Part shown: positions 45,498 to 53,830 of the stretch, piece by piece | Position numbering within the stretch: the first letter of the stretch is position 1 | Layout: each line of letters starts with the position of its first letter | NCBI GenBank assembly: GCA_030824535.1 | Contig: JAVBXO010000079.1 | Coordinates: 1 to 53,830 of the forward strand | DNA length: 53,830 nucleotides | DNA from: Azonexus sp. | Lineage (GTDB): Bacteria > Pseudomonadota > Gammaproteobacteria > Burkholderiales > Rhodocyclaceae | Direction: 5' to 3' | Position numbers and translations under genes: made by a program | Notes under the pieces: model-generated | What the model was told of the DNA's origin: nothing | Databases searched by the model: none | The model's input: only the letters and a program-made list of their open reading frames with translations

Positions 45498-46130
45498 ATG
45501 CACGAAAGCAGCAAAGCCCTCGCCCGTCGCCTGCATGACAGTCGTTTTGCCACCCGTTATTTCATGGGCCATGGCATCGATATCGGGGCCGGACGCGACT
45601 CGCTCGGCAACCAGCGCCCCTTTTTCCCCGGCCTGGCCAGTTGCAAGGCCTGGGACCTGCCCGATGGCGATGCCCAGCTGCTGGCCACCGTCGCCGATGC
45701 CAGCCTCGACTGGGTGCATTCCAGCCACTGCCTCGAACACATGCGTGACCCACGCGAAGCGCTCGCCAACTGGCTGCGCGTACTCAAGCCGGGCGGCCAT
45801 CTGATCGTCCTGGTACCGGATGAAGACCTCTACGAACAGGGCATCTTCCCTTCGACCTTCAATAGCGACCACAAATGGACATTCACCACCAGCAAGCACA
45901 GCAGCTGGTCACCCAGATCGGTCAATCTCTGCGAGCTGCTCGCCGGGTTTGCCCCAGTCGCCCACCTGCTCAAGCTCGAAACCCTGGATGCCACTTTTGT
46001 CTATAGCGCTCAACGCTTTGACCAGACGCTGACCCCGGTCGGCGAATGCGCCATTGAATTCGTCATGCGCAAGTGGCTCCCGCAGGAACTCGAACGTAAA
46101 GGACGCCTGCCCGTGCCAGGCAAAGACTGA
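45498..46130 (+). CDS. SAM-dependent methyltransferase (class I)
   Basis: 210 residues from ATG 45498. Motif I is GIDIGAGRD, then an HCLEHMRDPREAL segment and motif III RVLKPGGHLIVLVPDEDLYEQG, as in Methyltransf_11/25-type enzymes. The start is two bases past the stop of the carbonic anhydrase fusion. The substrate is unknown. A link to leucine degradation is not established. Confidence 0.85.
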   Translation: MHESSKALARRLHDSRFATRYFMGHGIDIGAGRDSLGNQRPFFPGLASCKAWDLPDGDAQLLATVADASLDWVHSSHCLEHMRDPREALANWLRVLKPGGHLIVLVPDEDLYEQGIFPSTFNSDHKWTFTTSKHSSWSPRSVNLCELLAGFAPVAHLLKLETLDATFVYSAQRFDQTLTPVGECAIEFVMRKWLPQELERKGRLPVPGKD

Positions 46131-46246
46131 GACTGGCACGGTCTCCTGCAGGCAGCGCCAGTTTCGGCCGGACACCGGATCTTGCGATCACGCGAAGGCA
46201 CGCTTAACAACGCATCAAATCATCAAATAATTCCCAGGAGACAAAG

Positions 46247-46855
46247 ATGAACAACAACCCCATCGATTTCTGGTTCGACTTTTCCAGTCCCTACGGCTAC
46301 CTGATGAGCGAAAAAATTGACGCCGTCGCTGCCAAATATGGCCGCAAGGTGCGCTGGCATCCAGTCCTGCTCGGCATCATTTTCCAGGCCACCGGCTCAC
46401 GCCCGCCGGCCGATGGCATCAGCAGCAAGGGCAAGTACATGCTCGCCGATTTCCACCGCTCGGCCCGCTTCATGAACATTCCCTACAACCCGCCCAGCCG
46501 CTTCCCGCTGCCAACGCAAAACGCCGCCCGCGCCTACTACTGGCTGCACGGCCAGGATTGCGCGCTGGCCCGGCAGTTTGCCCACGCCGTCTATCGCGCC
46601 TTCTTTGTCGCCGACCGCGACATTTCTTCGCCCGAGGTCGTTCTTGAAATTGCCGTGCAAATCGGGGTCGACCGCAGCAGCCTGGAAACGGCGCTGCAAA
46701 GCCCGGAAATGAAGGCGCGGCTCAAGGACGAATGCGCGCAGGCGCTGGCCATTGGCGTTTTCGGTTCGCCGCATGTCGTCATCGATGGCGAAGCCTTCTT
46801 CGGCGCCGACCGCCTGCCGCAAATCGAACACTGGCTGGCCAGCGGCGGCTTCTGA
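46247..46855 (+). CDS. 2-hydroxychromene-2-carboxylate isomerase-like (DsbA family)
   Basis: 202 residues of the thioredoxin-fold kappa-GST/HCCA isomerase family. It opens with PIDFWFDFSSPYGYL (the Ser of SSPY replaces the DsbA Cys pair) and ends with the family pattern GVFGSPHVVIDGEAFFGADRL. Family members use glutathione to isomerise substrates in aromatic degradation. Here it lies in the liu operon, so the true substrate is uncertain. RBS CAGGAGACAAAG precedes the ATG. Confidence 0.9.
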   Translation: MNNNPIDFWFDFSSPYGYLMSEKIDAVAAKYGRKVRWHPVLLGIIFQATGSRPPADGISSKGKYMLADFHRSARFMNIPYNPPSRFPLPTQNAARAYYWLHGQDCALARQFAHAVYRAFFVADRDISSPEVVLEIAVQIGVDRSSLETALQSPEMKARLKDECAQALAIGVFGSPHVVIDGEAFFGADRLPQIEHWLASGGF

Positions 46856-46856
46856 A

Positions 46857-47693
46857 ATGTCCCGAGCGATGCGTCTGCGCCTGATCATCTGGGGAACGCT
46901 GTTTGCGCTGGCCGCCTGGGGCTTCGGCTTCGAGCCGGGCTGGCTGCAGCAGCGCGAACTGACGCTGGCGTCGCCGAACTGGCGCGGCCAGCCGCTGACC
47001 ATCGCTGTCGCCGCCGACCTGCACGTCGGGGCGCCGCATGCCGGGCTGGCGATGTTGCGCCGCGTCGTTGCCGGCATTAATGCCGCTCAACCCGACCTGA
47101 TCCTGCTGCCGGGTGATTTCATTCATCACGACAAGTTCAGCGACATGATTGATCCCGAGACGATTGCCGCAGAACTCGCGCAACTCAAGGCGCCGCTCGG
47201 CGTCTTTGCGACGCTGGGCAATCATGACTGGTGGTTCGGCGACGAGCGCGTGCGGCTAGCCCTAGAAAAGCGCGGCATCAAGGTACTGGAAAATGCCGCT
47301 GTCAGCCTGTCGACCGCAGCAGGCCCGCTATGGCTGGCCGGCATCGGTGATGACATGACCGGCAACGCCGATCCGGCTCGGGCTTTTGCCCAAGTACCAG
47401 CTGCGGCCCGGCTGATCGTCATGATGCACGACCCGGCCAATGCGCCGGACCTGCCCCGTCAGACGGCGGTCGCTTTCGCCGGGCACACGCACGGCGGCCA
47501 GGTCCGCCTGCCTTTCTTTGGCGCGCTGATTACCCCCGGCCGCTCGCCGCTACGCCATGCCCTGGGCTGGATTCCCGACGTCCCGGCGCCGACCTACGTA
47601 ACTGCCGGCGTCGGCACCAGCATCCTGCCCGTCCGCTTCAACTGTCCGCCCGAATTTGTCGTGCTGCATCTGCGCAGCCAGGAAAAAATATGA
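46857..47693 (+). CDS. Metallophosphoesterase (YkuE-like)
   Basis: 278 residues from ATG 46857. An N-terminal membrane anchor (LRLIIWGTLFALAAWGFGF) is followed by calcineurin-like motifs AADLHVG, PGDFIHHDK, GNHDWWF, and a C-terminal HTHGGQVRLP. The start lies one base after the previous stop and the end overlaps the next gene by four bases. The substrate is unknown; the fold supports a periplasm-facing phosphohydrolase. Confidence 0.88.
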   Translation: MSRAMRLRLIIWGTLFALAAWGFGFEPGWLQQRELTLASPNWRGQPLTIAVAADLHVGAPHAGLAMLRRVVAGINAAQPDLILLPGDFIHHDKFSDMIDPETIAAELAQLKAPLGVFATLGNHDWWFGDERVRLALEKRGIKVLENAAVSLSTAAGPLWLAGIGDDMTGNADPARAFAQVPAAARLIVMMHDPANAPDLPRQTAVAFAGHTHGGQVRLPFFGALITPGRSPLRHALGWIPDVPAPTYVTAGVGTSILPVRFNCPPEFVVLHLRSQEKI

Positions 47694-48289
47694 AACGAAT
47701 CTGCGTCTTCTGCGGCTCGAACGCCGGCACCAATCCGCTGTACCGCGCCGAAGCTGAAAAACTCGGCCGCCTGCTCGCCGCGCGTGGCATCGAACTGGTC
47801 TATGGCGCCGGCAACGTCGGCCTCATGGGCGCGGTCGCCGATGCCTGCCTGGAAGCCGGCGGCAAGGTCATCGGCATCATTCCCGAAGCCCTGGTCGGCA
47901 AGGAAGTCGCCGGCCGCCATGTCGATCATCGCGAACTGACGCAACTCGAAATCGTCGATTCGATGCACACCCGCAAAGCGCGCATGGCCGAACTCTCCGA
48001 CGGCTTCATCGCCCTACCCGGCGGCTTCGGCACCTTCGAGGAATTCTGCGAAATCCTGACCTGGGGCCAGCTCGGGTTTCACGTGAAACCGATGGGCCTG
48101 CTCAATGTGAACGGTTTCTACGACCCGCTGCTGGCGATGTTCGACCGCGCCGTCGCCGACGGCTTCCTGCGCGCCCAGAACCGGGCAATGGCACTGGCCG
48201 ACACCGACATCGAAGGGCTGTTGGCGCAGATGGAAAACTATCGCGCCGAACCGGTGAGTAAGTGGTTGAAGGAAGAGAAAGAACTGTGA
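47690..48289 (+). CDS. LOG-family protein (TIGR00730)
   Basis: 199 residues. VFCGSNAGTNPLY at the N-terminus and the diagnostic PGGFGTFEEFCEILTWGQLG (residues about 108-127) mark the LOG/YgdH-like family, 5'-monophosphate phosphoribohydrolases. The ATG overlaps the end of the preceding gene (ATGA). Its place in the liu operon may be incidental. Confidence 0.92.
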   Translation: MKRICVFCGSNAGTNPLYRAEAEKLGRLLAARGIELVYGAGNVGLMGAVADACLEAGGKVIGIIPEALVGKEVAGRHVDHRELTQLEIVDSMHTRKARMAELSDGFIALPGGFGTFEEFCEILTWGQLGFHVKPMGLLNVNGFYDPLLAMFDRAVADGFLRAQNRAMALADTDIEGLLAQMENYRAEPVSKWLKEEKEL

Positions 48290-48293
48290 TGTG

Positions 48294-48378
48294 AGGATCG
48301 AGTTGCCTAGGGAGCTTGAGCTGGTAGTCAAACCCGATCTAGCTCCCAGGCAACTAGGCAACTAATAACCAGGAAGAG
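48294..48378 (+). repeat. Intergenic hairpin element, copy 2
   Basis: Begins GGATCGAGTTGCCTAGG and ends AGGCAACTAATAACC, as in the copy at 42970-43053. The arms GTTGCCTAGGGAGCT (48302-48316) and AGCTCCCAGGCAAC (48341-48354) pair with one bulged A. The stem bases differ from copy 1 on both arms, so pairing is kept despite sequence change. It lies just upstream of the liuB ribosome-binding site. Confidence 0.85.
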
Positions 48379-48380
48379 AC

Positions 48381-49988
48381 ATGACAATACTAAAAACTCA
48401 ACTCAATCTGCGTTCGGCGGATTTTCAGGCGAATGTGGCGGCGATGGAGAAGGTCGTTGCCGATCTGCATGAGAAGGTCGACAAAATTGCCCTCGGCGGC
48501 CCGGAGGCGGCGCGGCAGAAGCATCTGGCGCGCGGTAAATTGCTGCCGCGCGAGCGGGTCAATGGCCTGCTCGACCCCGGCACGCCCTTCCTCGAAATCG
48601 GTCAGTTCGCGGCTTATGGCATGTATGGCGGCGACGTTCCCGCCGCATCAGTCATCGCCGGCATCGGCCGCGTGCAGGGCGTCGAGTGCATGGTCGTCGC
48701 CAACGACGCCACGGTCAAAGGCGGCACCTATTACCCCTTGACCGTCAAAAAGCACCTGCGCGCCCAGGAAATCGCGCTGGAAAACCGCCTGCCCTGCGTT
48801 TATCTGGTCGATTCCGGCGGCGCTTTCCTGCCCATGCAGGATGAGGTTTTCCCGGACAAGGAGCACTTCGGCCGCATCTTCTTCAACCAGGCCAACCTGT
48901 CGGCCAAGGGCATCCCGCAGATTGCGGCGGTGATGGGCTCATGTACCGCCGGCGGCGCGTATGTGCCGGCGATGTGCGACGAGTCGATCATCGTCAAGAA
49001 CCAGGGCACGATCTTCCTCGGCGGCCCGCCGCTGGTGAAGGCGGCGACCGGCGAAGTCGTCACGGCGGAAGACCTCGGCGGCGCGGATGTGCATACGCGC
49101 ATCTCGGGCGTCGCCGATCATCTCGCCGAAAACGACGCGCATGCGCTGGCGATTGCCCGGCGCATCGTCAAGGATCTGAACTGGAAAAAGGCCCCGCCGG
49201 TGACCTTGACCGCCCCCGTCGAACCGCTCTACGCCACTGAAGAGCTGTACGGCGTGATTCCGAGCGATGCCAAGAAGCCTTTCGACGTCCGTGAAATCAT
49301 CGCCCGCCTCGTCGATGGCTCGGATTTCGACGAATTCAAGGCGCGCTACGGCAACACCCTGGTTTGCGGCTTCGCGCGGATTTATGGCTACCCGGTCGGG
49401 ATCGTCGCCAATAACGGCATCCTGTTCAGCGAATCGGCGCAAAAAGGCGCGCATTTCATCGAACTCTGCGCCCAGCGCGGCATCCCGCTGGTCTTTTTGC
49501 AGAACATCACCGGCTTCATGGTCGGCAAGAAATACGAAAACGGCGGCATCGCGCGCGACGGCGCCAAGATGGTCACCGCCGTCGCCACCGCCAAGGTGCC
49601 GAAATTCACCGTCGTCATCGGCGGCAGCTTTGGTGCCGGCAACTACGGCATGTGCGGCCGCGCCTACAGCCCACGCTTCCTGTGGATGTGGCCGAACTCG
49701 CGCATCTCGGTGATGGGCGGCGAACAGGCGGCGGGCGTGCTGGCGACGGTCAAGCGCGACGGCCTCGAAGCCGCGGGCAAGACCTGGTCGGCCGAAGAAG
49801 AAGCCGCCTTCAAGACCCCGATCCGCGAGCAATACGAAACGCAAGGCCATCCCTACTACGCCTCGGCGCGCCTGTGGGACGACGGCATCATCGACCCGGC
49901 CGATACGCGGCGAGTGCTGGGATTGGGGCTGTCGGCAGCGATGAATGCGCCGGCGGAAGAGACGAAGTTTGGTGTGTTCCGGATGTAA
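48381..49988 (+). CDS. liuB: Methylcrotonoyl-CoA carboxylase carboxyltransferase subunit
   Basis: 535 residues, the usual length. The carboxyltransferase domains carry [37 protein letters not shown] and the oxyanion [16 protein letters not shown], then [21 protein letters not shown] in the C-terminal half. It transfers CO2 from biotin of LiuD to 3-methylcrotonyl-CoA. It lies after hairpin copy 2 and before a large inverted repeat that separates it from liuC. Confidence 0.96.
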   Translation: MTILKTQLNLRSADFQANVAAMEKVVADLHEKVDKIALGGPEAARQKHLARGKLLPRERVNGLLDPGTPFLEIGQFAAYGMYGGDVPAASVIAGIGRVQGVECMVVANDATVKGGTYYPLTVKKHLRAQEIALENRLPCVYLVDSGGAFLPMQDEVFPDKEHFGRIFFNQANLSAKGIPQIAAVMGSCTAGGAYVPAMCDESIIVKNQGTIFLGGPPLVKAATGEVVTAEDLGGADVHTRISGVADHLAENDAHALAIARRIVKDLNWKKAPPVTLTAPVEPLYATEELYGVIPSDAKKPFDVREIIARLVDGSDFDEFKARYGNTLVCGFARIYGYPVGIVANNGILFSESAQKGAHFIELCAQRGIPLVFLQNITGFMVGKKYENGGIARDGAKMVTAVATAKVPKFTVVIGGSFGAGNYGMCGRAYSPRFLWMWPNSRISVMGGEQAAGVLATVKRDGLEAAGKTWSAEEEAAFKTPIREQYETQGHPYYASARLWDDGIIDPADTRRVLGLGLSAAMNAPAEETKFGVFRM

Positions 49989-50111
49989 TCCGATGCACCT
50001 GAATTCTTGCGGTCGACTGTTGGACGAGGTGGGAATTGCTATTTTTGGTAGCGGCCCCTGCTCGGGCGTTAGAAGTGTTTTACCGCTGCTTTCCGCCCTG
50101 AGGGGCGTCTC

Positions 50112-50737
50112 ACTTTCTTTTGCTTCGCCAAAAGAAAGTAAGCAAAGAAAAGGCGACCCCTCCTCGGCGCCGGGCTACGCCCGGTCCCTTGCGCTACTCG
50201 TCGAGCCGGGCGGCTGCGGAACTCGGCCCTTCGGGCCTCAAACAGTCCTCGCCGAAGGCCCCCGGCCCGCCTGCGTTGCTCAGCGCCTCGCAAGGGGGCC
50301 CCGGAAAAGCGTCTCGGTGCAAACGCCCTGCCTGACGGTTTTTGCCGCATTTTTACGGTCGACCGCAAAAATGCGGCGTTTTCCCCCTCCCCCTTCAAGG
50401 GGGAGGCTGGGTGGGGGATGGGTTTCCGTTGCACAGGAGAAACCCATCCCCACCCTAGCCCTCCCCTTGAAAGGGAGGGAATTAACCCCCCGAGCACAAA
50501 CACTTGTCCGCCTTGAAGAAACACACTCTGCGCCCGGACGCCTTTCGGGGCCCCTCGGCAGGTGCCGAGCAACGCAGAAACTGGCGGAAAAAGGGCGAGG
50601 ACTGTCTGAGGCCCGCAGGGCCGAGTTCCGCAGCCCCCGCCAGTTTCGAGTAGCGCAGGGAACCGGGCGCAGCCCGGCACCGTACGGGGGTCGCCTTCTT
50701 TTTGCTTACTTTTTCTTGGCGAAACAAGAAAAAGTAA
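50112..50737. repeat. Large nested inverted repeat between liuB and liuC
   Basis: Two arms of about 200 bp (about 50112-50310 and 50535-50737) are inverted copies with roughly 85-90 percent identity by eye: the outer ends are GCTTCGCCAAAAGAAAGTAAG and its counterpart near 50705-50735. Inside lies a second inverted repeat (about 50384-50425 and 50439-50479) and a hairpin with CGGTCGACCG at its tip (50340-50380). Both strands translate to the same protein-like string (GCGTRPxGPQTVLA), the classic artefact of this dispersed betaproteobacterial repeat. No gene is seen in 49989-50827. Confidence 0.85.
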
Positions 50738-50827
50738 GGCGCGCCGCAAGCGCGAAACCGATGCCAGCACAAGGCCGCTGTCCGCAACAAATCTAACCCC
50801 CAGACAAAAACAACATCAGGAGACAAA

Positions 50828-51616
50828 ATGCCCTTCCAAGCCCTGGAAATCGAACTAAAAGACCAGATCGCGACGATCTGGATGAACCGCCCGGAGCTCC
50901 ACAATGCCTTCGATGAAACCCTGATCGCCGAGTTGACCGCCGCTTTCATCGCCCTCGACGAAGACAAGGACGTCCGCGTCGTCGTCCTCGCTGGCCGGGG
51001 CAAGAGTTTTTCCGCCGGCGCCGACCTGAACTGGATGAAGCGTGCGGCCAACAACGGGCTCGACGACAACCTCAGCGACGCCCGTGCGCTGGCCAAAATG
51101 CTGCGCACGATTGCCGAGATGAAGAAGCCGACCATCGCCCGCGTCCAGGGCGCAGCGCTGGGTGGCGGCATGGGGCTGGCGTCGGCCTGCGATATTGCCG
51201 TCGCCTCGACCAAGGCGGTTTTCGCCACCTCCGAGGTCAGATTCGGCATCATCCCCTCAGCGATTTCGCCCTACGTGCTGCGCGCCATCGGCGCCCGCCA
51301 GGCTTACCGTTACTTCCAGTCGGCCGAACGCATCAGCGCCGAACGCGCCCGTGAAATCGGCCTGGTGCATGAAAGCGTCGAGCCCGAGCAGCTCGACGCC
51401 AAGGTCCAGGAAATCGTCAGCGCGCTGCTGCAAGGCGGTCCGCTGTCACAGGCAGCCGCCAAGGACCTGATCCGCGCCGTCAATAACCAGCCGATCAACG
51501 ACCACGTCGTCGAAGACACAGCCCACCGCATCGCCCACCTGCGCGCGACGCCCGAAGCCCGCGAAGGCATTACCGCCTTCCTTGAAAAACGCCAGCCGAA
51601 CTGGATGGGGGAATAA
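50828..51616 (+). CDS. liuC: Methylglutaconyl-CoA hydratase (enoyl-CoA hydratase family)
   Basis: 262 residues of the crotonase fold. The oxyanion segments are GRGKSFSAGADLNWMK (about 57-72) and VQGAALGGGMGLASACDIAVAS (about 107-128). Its place between the two carboxylase subunits identifies it as the 3-methylglutaconyl-CoA hydratase step of leucine degradation; sequence alone gives only the crotonase family. RBS AGGAGACAAA precedes the ATG. Confidence 0.92.
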   Translation: MPFQALEIELKDQIATIWMNRPELHNAFDETLIAELTAAFIALDEDKDVRVVVLAGRGKSFSAGADLNWMKRAANNGLDDNLSDARALAKMLRTIAEMKKPTIARVQGAALGGGMGLASACDIAVASTKAVFATSEVRFGIIPSAISPYVLRAIGARQAYRYFQSAERISAERAREIGLVHESVEPEQLDAKVQEIVSALLQGGPLSQAAAKDLIRAVNNQPINDHVVEDTAHRIAHLRATPEAREGITAFLEKRQPNWMGE

Positions 51617-51619
51617 ATC

Positions 51620-53617
51620 ATGTTTACCAAGATTCTGATTGCCAATCGTGGTGAGATCGCCTGCCGGGTGATTAAAACTGCCCGCCGCATGGGCATCCGT
51701 ACCGTTGCCGTGTATTCCGAGGCCGATGCCAATGCCCGCCATGTGCGCCTGGCCGATGAGGCTGTGCTGCTTGGCCCGGCTGCCGCGCGCGAGTCCTATC
51801 TGGTCGCCGACAAGATCATCGAAGCCTGCAAGCGTACCGGCGCGCAGGCGGTGCATCCGGGCTATGGTTTCCTGTCCGAAAATGCCGACTTCGCCGAAGC
51901 GCTGGCTGCCAATGGCATCGCCTTCATCGGCCCGCCGGCCTCGGCGATTCGCGCCATGGGCTCGAAGTCGGAAGCCAAGAAGTTGATGGGCGCAGCGAAT
52001 GTGCCGCTGACGCCGGGCTACCACGGCGACGACCAGACGCCGGCGCTGCTGCATCAGGAAGCCGATGCCATCACCTACCCGGTGCTGATCAAGGCAGCGG
52101 CCGGCGGTGGCGGCAAGGGCATGCGCCTGGTCGAACGTTCCGAGGATTTCCCCGACGCGCTGGCCTCGTGCAAGCGCGAGGCGATTTCCAGCTTTGGCGA
52201 CGATCATGTGCTGATCGAGAAATACATCACCAAACCGCGCCATATCGAAATCCAGGTCTTTGCCGACACCTTGGGCAACTGCGTTTATCTCTTCGAGCGC
52301 GATTGCTCGGTGCAGCGCCGTCATCAAAAGGTGCTGGAAGAAGCGCCCGCCCCCGGCATGCCGGAAGAGCGTCGCCGCCAGATGGGCGAAGCCGCCGTCG
52401 CCGCGGCCCAGGCCGTCGGCTATGTCGGCGCGGGCACGGTCGAGTTCATCGCCAATCAGGACGGGACGTTCTACTTCATGGAAATGAACACCCGCCTGCA
52501 AGTCGAGCACCCGGTCACCGAAATGATCACCGGGCAAGACCTCGTCGAATGGCAATTGCGCGTCGCCGCTGGCCAGCCGCTGCCGCTCCGCCAGGAACAG
52601 CTGGAAATTCGCGGCCATGCGCTGGAAGCGCGCATTTATGCGGAAGACGCCAACAAGGGCTTCCTGCCCGCCACCGGCAAGCTGATCCGCCTCGCGCCGC
52701 CGGCCGAGTCGATCAATGTCCGCGTTGATACCGGCGTTGAAGAAGGCGACGAAATCACGCCTTGGTACGACCCGATGATCGCCAAGCTGATCGTCTGGGA
52801 CGAAACCCGCGACGGCGCGCTGGCGCGCATGCGCAAGGCACTGGCCGATTATCAGGTGGCTGGGCTGACGACCAATATCGACTTCCTGTCCCGCCTCGTC
52901 GCCTGCCCCGCTTTTGCCGGCGCCGACCTCGACACCGGGCTGATCGAACGGCAGAAGGATTTCCTCTTCCCGCCGGTGCAAGCCGCGCCGCGCGACGTGC
53001 TGCTGGTGGCGACGGTCGGCGAACTGCTGTGGGAACAACACGCCGCCAAACAGGCCGCAAAAACCAGCGGCGACCCCTGGTCACCCTGGCATGCCCGTGA
53101 CGGCTGGCGCATGAATCTTTCCTCGGCGCGCACGATCAGCTTCAAGGATGGCGAAACCCTGGTCGACGTGCAGGTGCGCTATCGCCGTGACCACTGGGAA
53201 ATCACCCTCGCCGGGCAGTCGACCGCAGTACGCGGCAAAAAGCTCGAAGGGGACCGCTTCGCCGTCGAACTCGACGACCGCCGCCTGATCGCCAGCGTCA
53301 TTGCGGTCGACGACAAAAGAAGCGTGTTTTTGCACGGCAGCACTTACACCCTGCTGCGTGACGACCCACTGCACCGCGTCGACGCCGGCGACAGCCACGG
53401 CGGCGGCCTGACCGCCCCGATGCCCGGCAAAGTCGTCGCCCTGCTCGCCCAACCTGGGCAAAAGGTCGACAAAGGTACGCCGCTGCTGATCCTCGAAGCG
53501 ATGAAAATGGAACACACCATCACCGCCCCCGCCGCCGGAACCGTCAAAGCCTTCTGCTACGAACCCGGCGAACAAGTCAGCGACGGCGCGGCGCTGGTGG
53601 AGTTCGAGGGAGAATAA
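51620..53617 (+). CDS. liuD: Methylcrotonoyl-CoA carboxylase biotin-carboxylase subunit
   Basis: 665 residues, the normal length of the alpha subunit. N-terminal biotin carboxylase domain with the ATP-grasp loop KAAAGGGGKGMRLV (about 155-168), and MEMNTRLQVEHPVTE (about 290-304), then a BT-type domain and a C-terminal biotinyl domain with the modified lysine in EAMKMEH. It carboxylates biotin with bicarbonate and passes CO2 to LiuB. It begins three bases after the liuC stop. Confidence 0.97.
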   Translation: MFTKILIANRGEIACRVIKTARRMGIRTVAVYSEADANARHVRLADEAVLLGPAAARESYLVADKIIEACKRTGAQAVHPGYGFLSENADFAEALAANGIAFIGPPASAIRAMGSKSEAKKLMGAANVPLTPGYHGDDQTPALLHQEADAITYPVLIKAAAGGGGKGMRLVERSEDFPDALASCKREAISSFGDDHVLIEKYITKPRHIEIQVFADTLGNCVYLFERDCSVQRRHQKVLEEAPAPGMPEERRRQMGEAAVAAAQAVGYVGAGTVEFIANQDGTFYFMEMNTRLQVEHPVTEMITGQDLVEWQLRVAAGQPLPLRQEQLEIRGHALEARIYAEDANKGFLPATGKLIRLAPPAESINVRVDTGVEEGDEITPWYDPMIAKLIVWDETRDGALARMRKALADYQVAGLTTNIDFLSRLVACPAFAGADLDTGLIERQKDFLFPPVQAAPRDVLLVATVGELLWEQHAAKQAAKTSGDPWSPWHARDGWRMNLSSARTISFKDGETLVDVQVRYRRDHWEITLAGQSTAVRGKKLEGDRFAVELDDRRLIASVIAVDDKRSVFLHGSTYTLLRDDPLHRVDAGDSHGGGLTAPMPGKVVALLAQPGQKVDKGTPLLILEAMKMEHTITAPAAGTVKAFCYEPGEQVSDGAALVEFEGE

Positions 53618-53697
53618 AACTCCTCCCCCTTCAAGAGGCTGTCGCAAAAGCCCCGACGCTTGCCGAGTAAAATAGACGCAGGCGAAAGGGAGTTGGT

Positions 53698-53830
53698 ATG
53701 GCGGAATTAAAGCGAATCAAACGACGGGTGGTGAAGATGGATACCAGTGGGCAATTCCACCTCGGGTTGGACGAGATGCCGGGGCATCAAACACCGCCGG
53801 TGGCAGAGAAGCCCTTGGTTCGTTTCAACA
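53698..53830 (+). CDS. Truncated reading frame at the right edge, possible IS gene
   Basis: 44 residues are visible before the window ends: Lys/Arg-rich MAELKRIKRRVVKMD, then GLDEMPGHQTPP. AGGGAG lies seven to eight bases before the ATG. Just upstream, AAGAGGCTGTCGCAAAAGCC (53633-53652) resembles the terminal repeat of several insertion sequences, and TAAAAT (53668-53673) could be a -10 box. A transposase or its regulator is therefore possible but the protein is not recognised. Confidence 0.4.
   Translation, partial: MAELKRIKRRVVKMDTSGQFHLGLDEMPGHQTPPVAEKPLVRFN

Noticed and set aside
49945-51252. Long open frames on both strands between liuB and liuC
   Set aside because: They translate the arms of the inverted repeat; the same string on both strands shows a nucleotide repeat, not a protein.
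51446-53041. 531-codon open frame antisense to liuC/liuD
   Set aside because: Mirror frame of the carboxylase gene; composition is that of a shadow frame.

Overview
The window reads like a chromosomal segment of a betaproteobacterium, most likely a member of the Rhodocyclales (Dechloromonas/Azonexus-like). This is inferred from gene content, not from a marker gene: mreBCD-mrdA-rodA-rlpA order, gatCAB, class I PHA synthase, the oxygen-independent ubiquinone genes ubiUVT, a LiuR-type leucine catabolic operon and a high-GC coding style. No rRNA, tRNA or CRISPR array was recognised.

Layout. 1-3646: end of a Tim44-domain protein, a yqjD/yqjE/yqjK-like membrane-stress trio, xthA, pyrE and a small secreted protein. 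3647-7393: gatC-gatA-(lipoprotein)-gatB on the minus strand. 7514-14002: cell-shape operon mreB-mreC-mreD-mrdA-rodA-rlpA. 13992-14882: a response regulator carrying its own ATPase-like output domain. 15125-17489: ubiU-ubiV-ubiT behind a near-consensus FNR-type site. 17694-18488: an orphan type IV pilin accessory protein. 18690-21659: an IS1634-like element, a transposase relic, REP-like repeats and AT-rich DNA with strong hairpins.

21660-35341 is the accessory core. A seven-gene minus-strand operon (ketoacyl synthase, MaoC-like dehydratase, acyl carrier protein, diiron acyl-ACP-desaturase-like protein, FabG-like reductase, acyl-thioester reductase, CrtI-like FAD oxidoreductase) lies next to a four-gene minus-strand export operon (ABC ATPase, FtsX/MacB-type permease, LolA-like carrier, outer-membrane barrel). 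A divergent stand-alone condensation-domain acyltransferase follows. Together they look like a dedicated pathway that builds, modifies, releases and ships an unusual fatty-acyl-type metabolite to the outer membrane. I cannot assign it to a known product; it is the best candidate here for an undescribed system.

35487-38864: a MoaD/ThiS-like protein with a C-terminal extension beyond its Gly-Gly, phaC with a textbook terminator, and an MBL-fold hydrolase. 38975-53617: the leucine/isovalerate (liu) locus: liuR, a hybrid histidine kinase inserted between regulator and target, a 22-bp palindromic LiuR-type operator inside the promoter, then thioesterase, liuA, a GNAT-carbonic anhydrase fusion, a methyltransferase, a DsbA-family isomerase, a metallophosphoesterase, a LOG-family protein, liuB, liuC and liuD. 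Two related hairpin elements sit just before liuA and liuB, and a 0.6-kb inverted repeat separates liuB from liuC. The window ends in a new reading frame behind what may be an insertion-sequence terminus.
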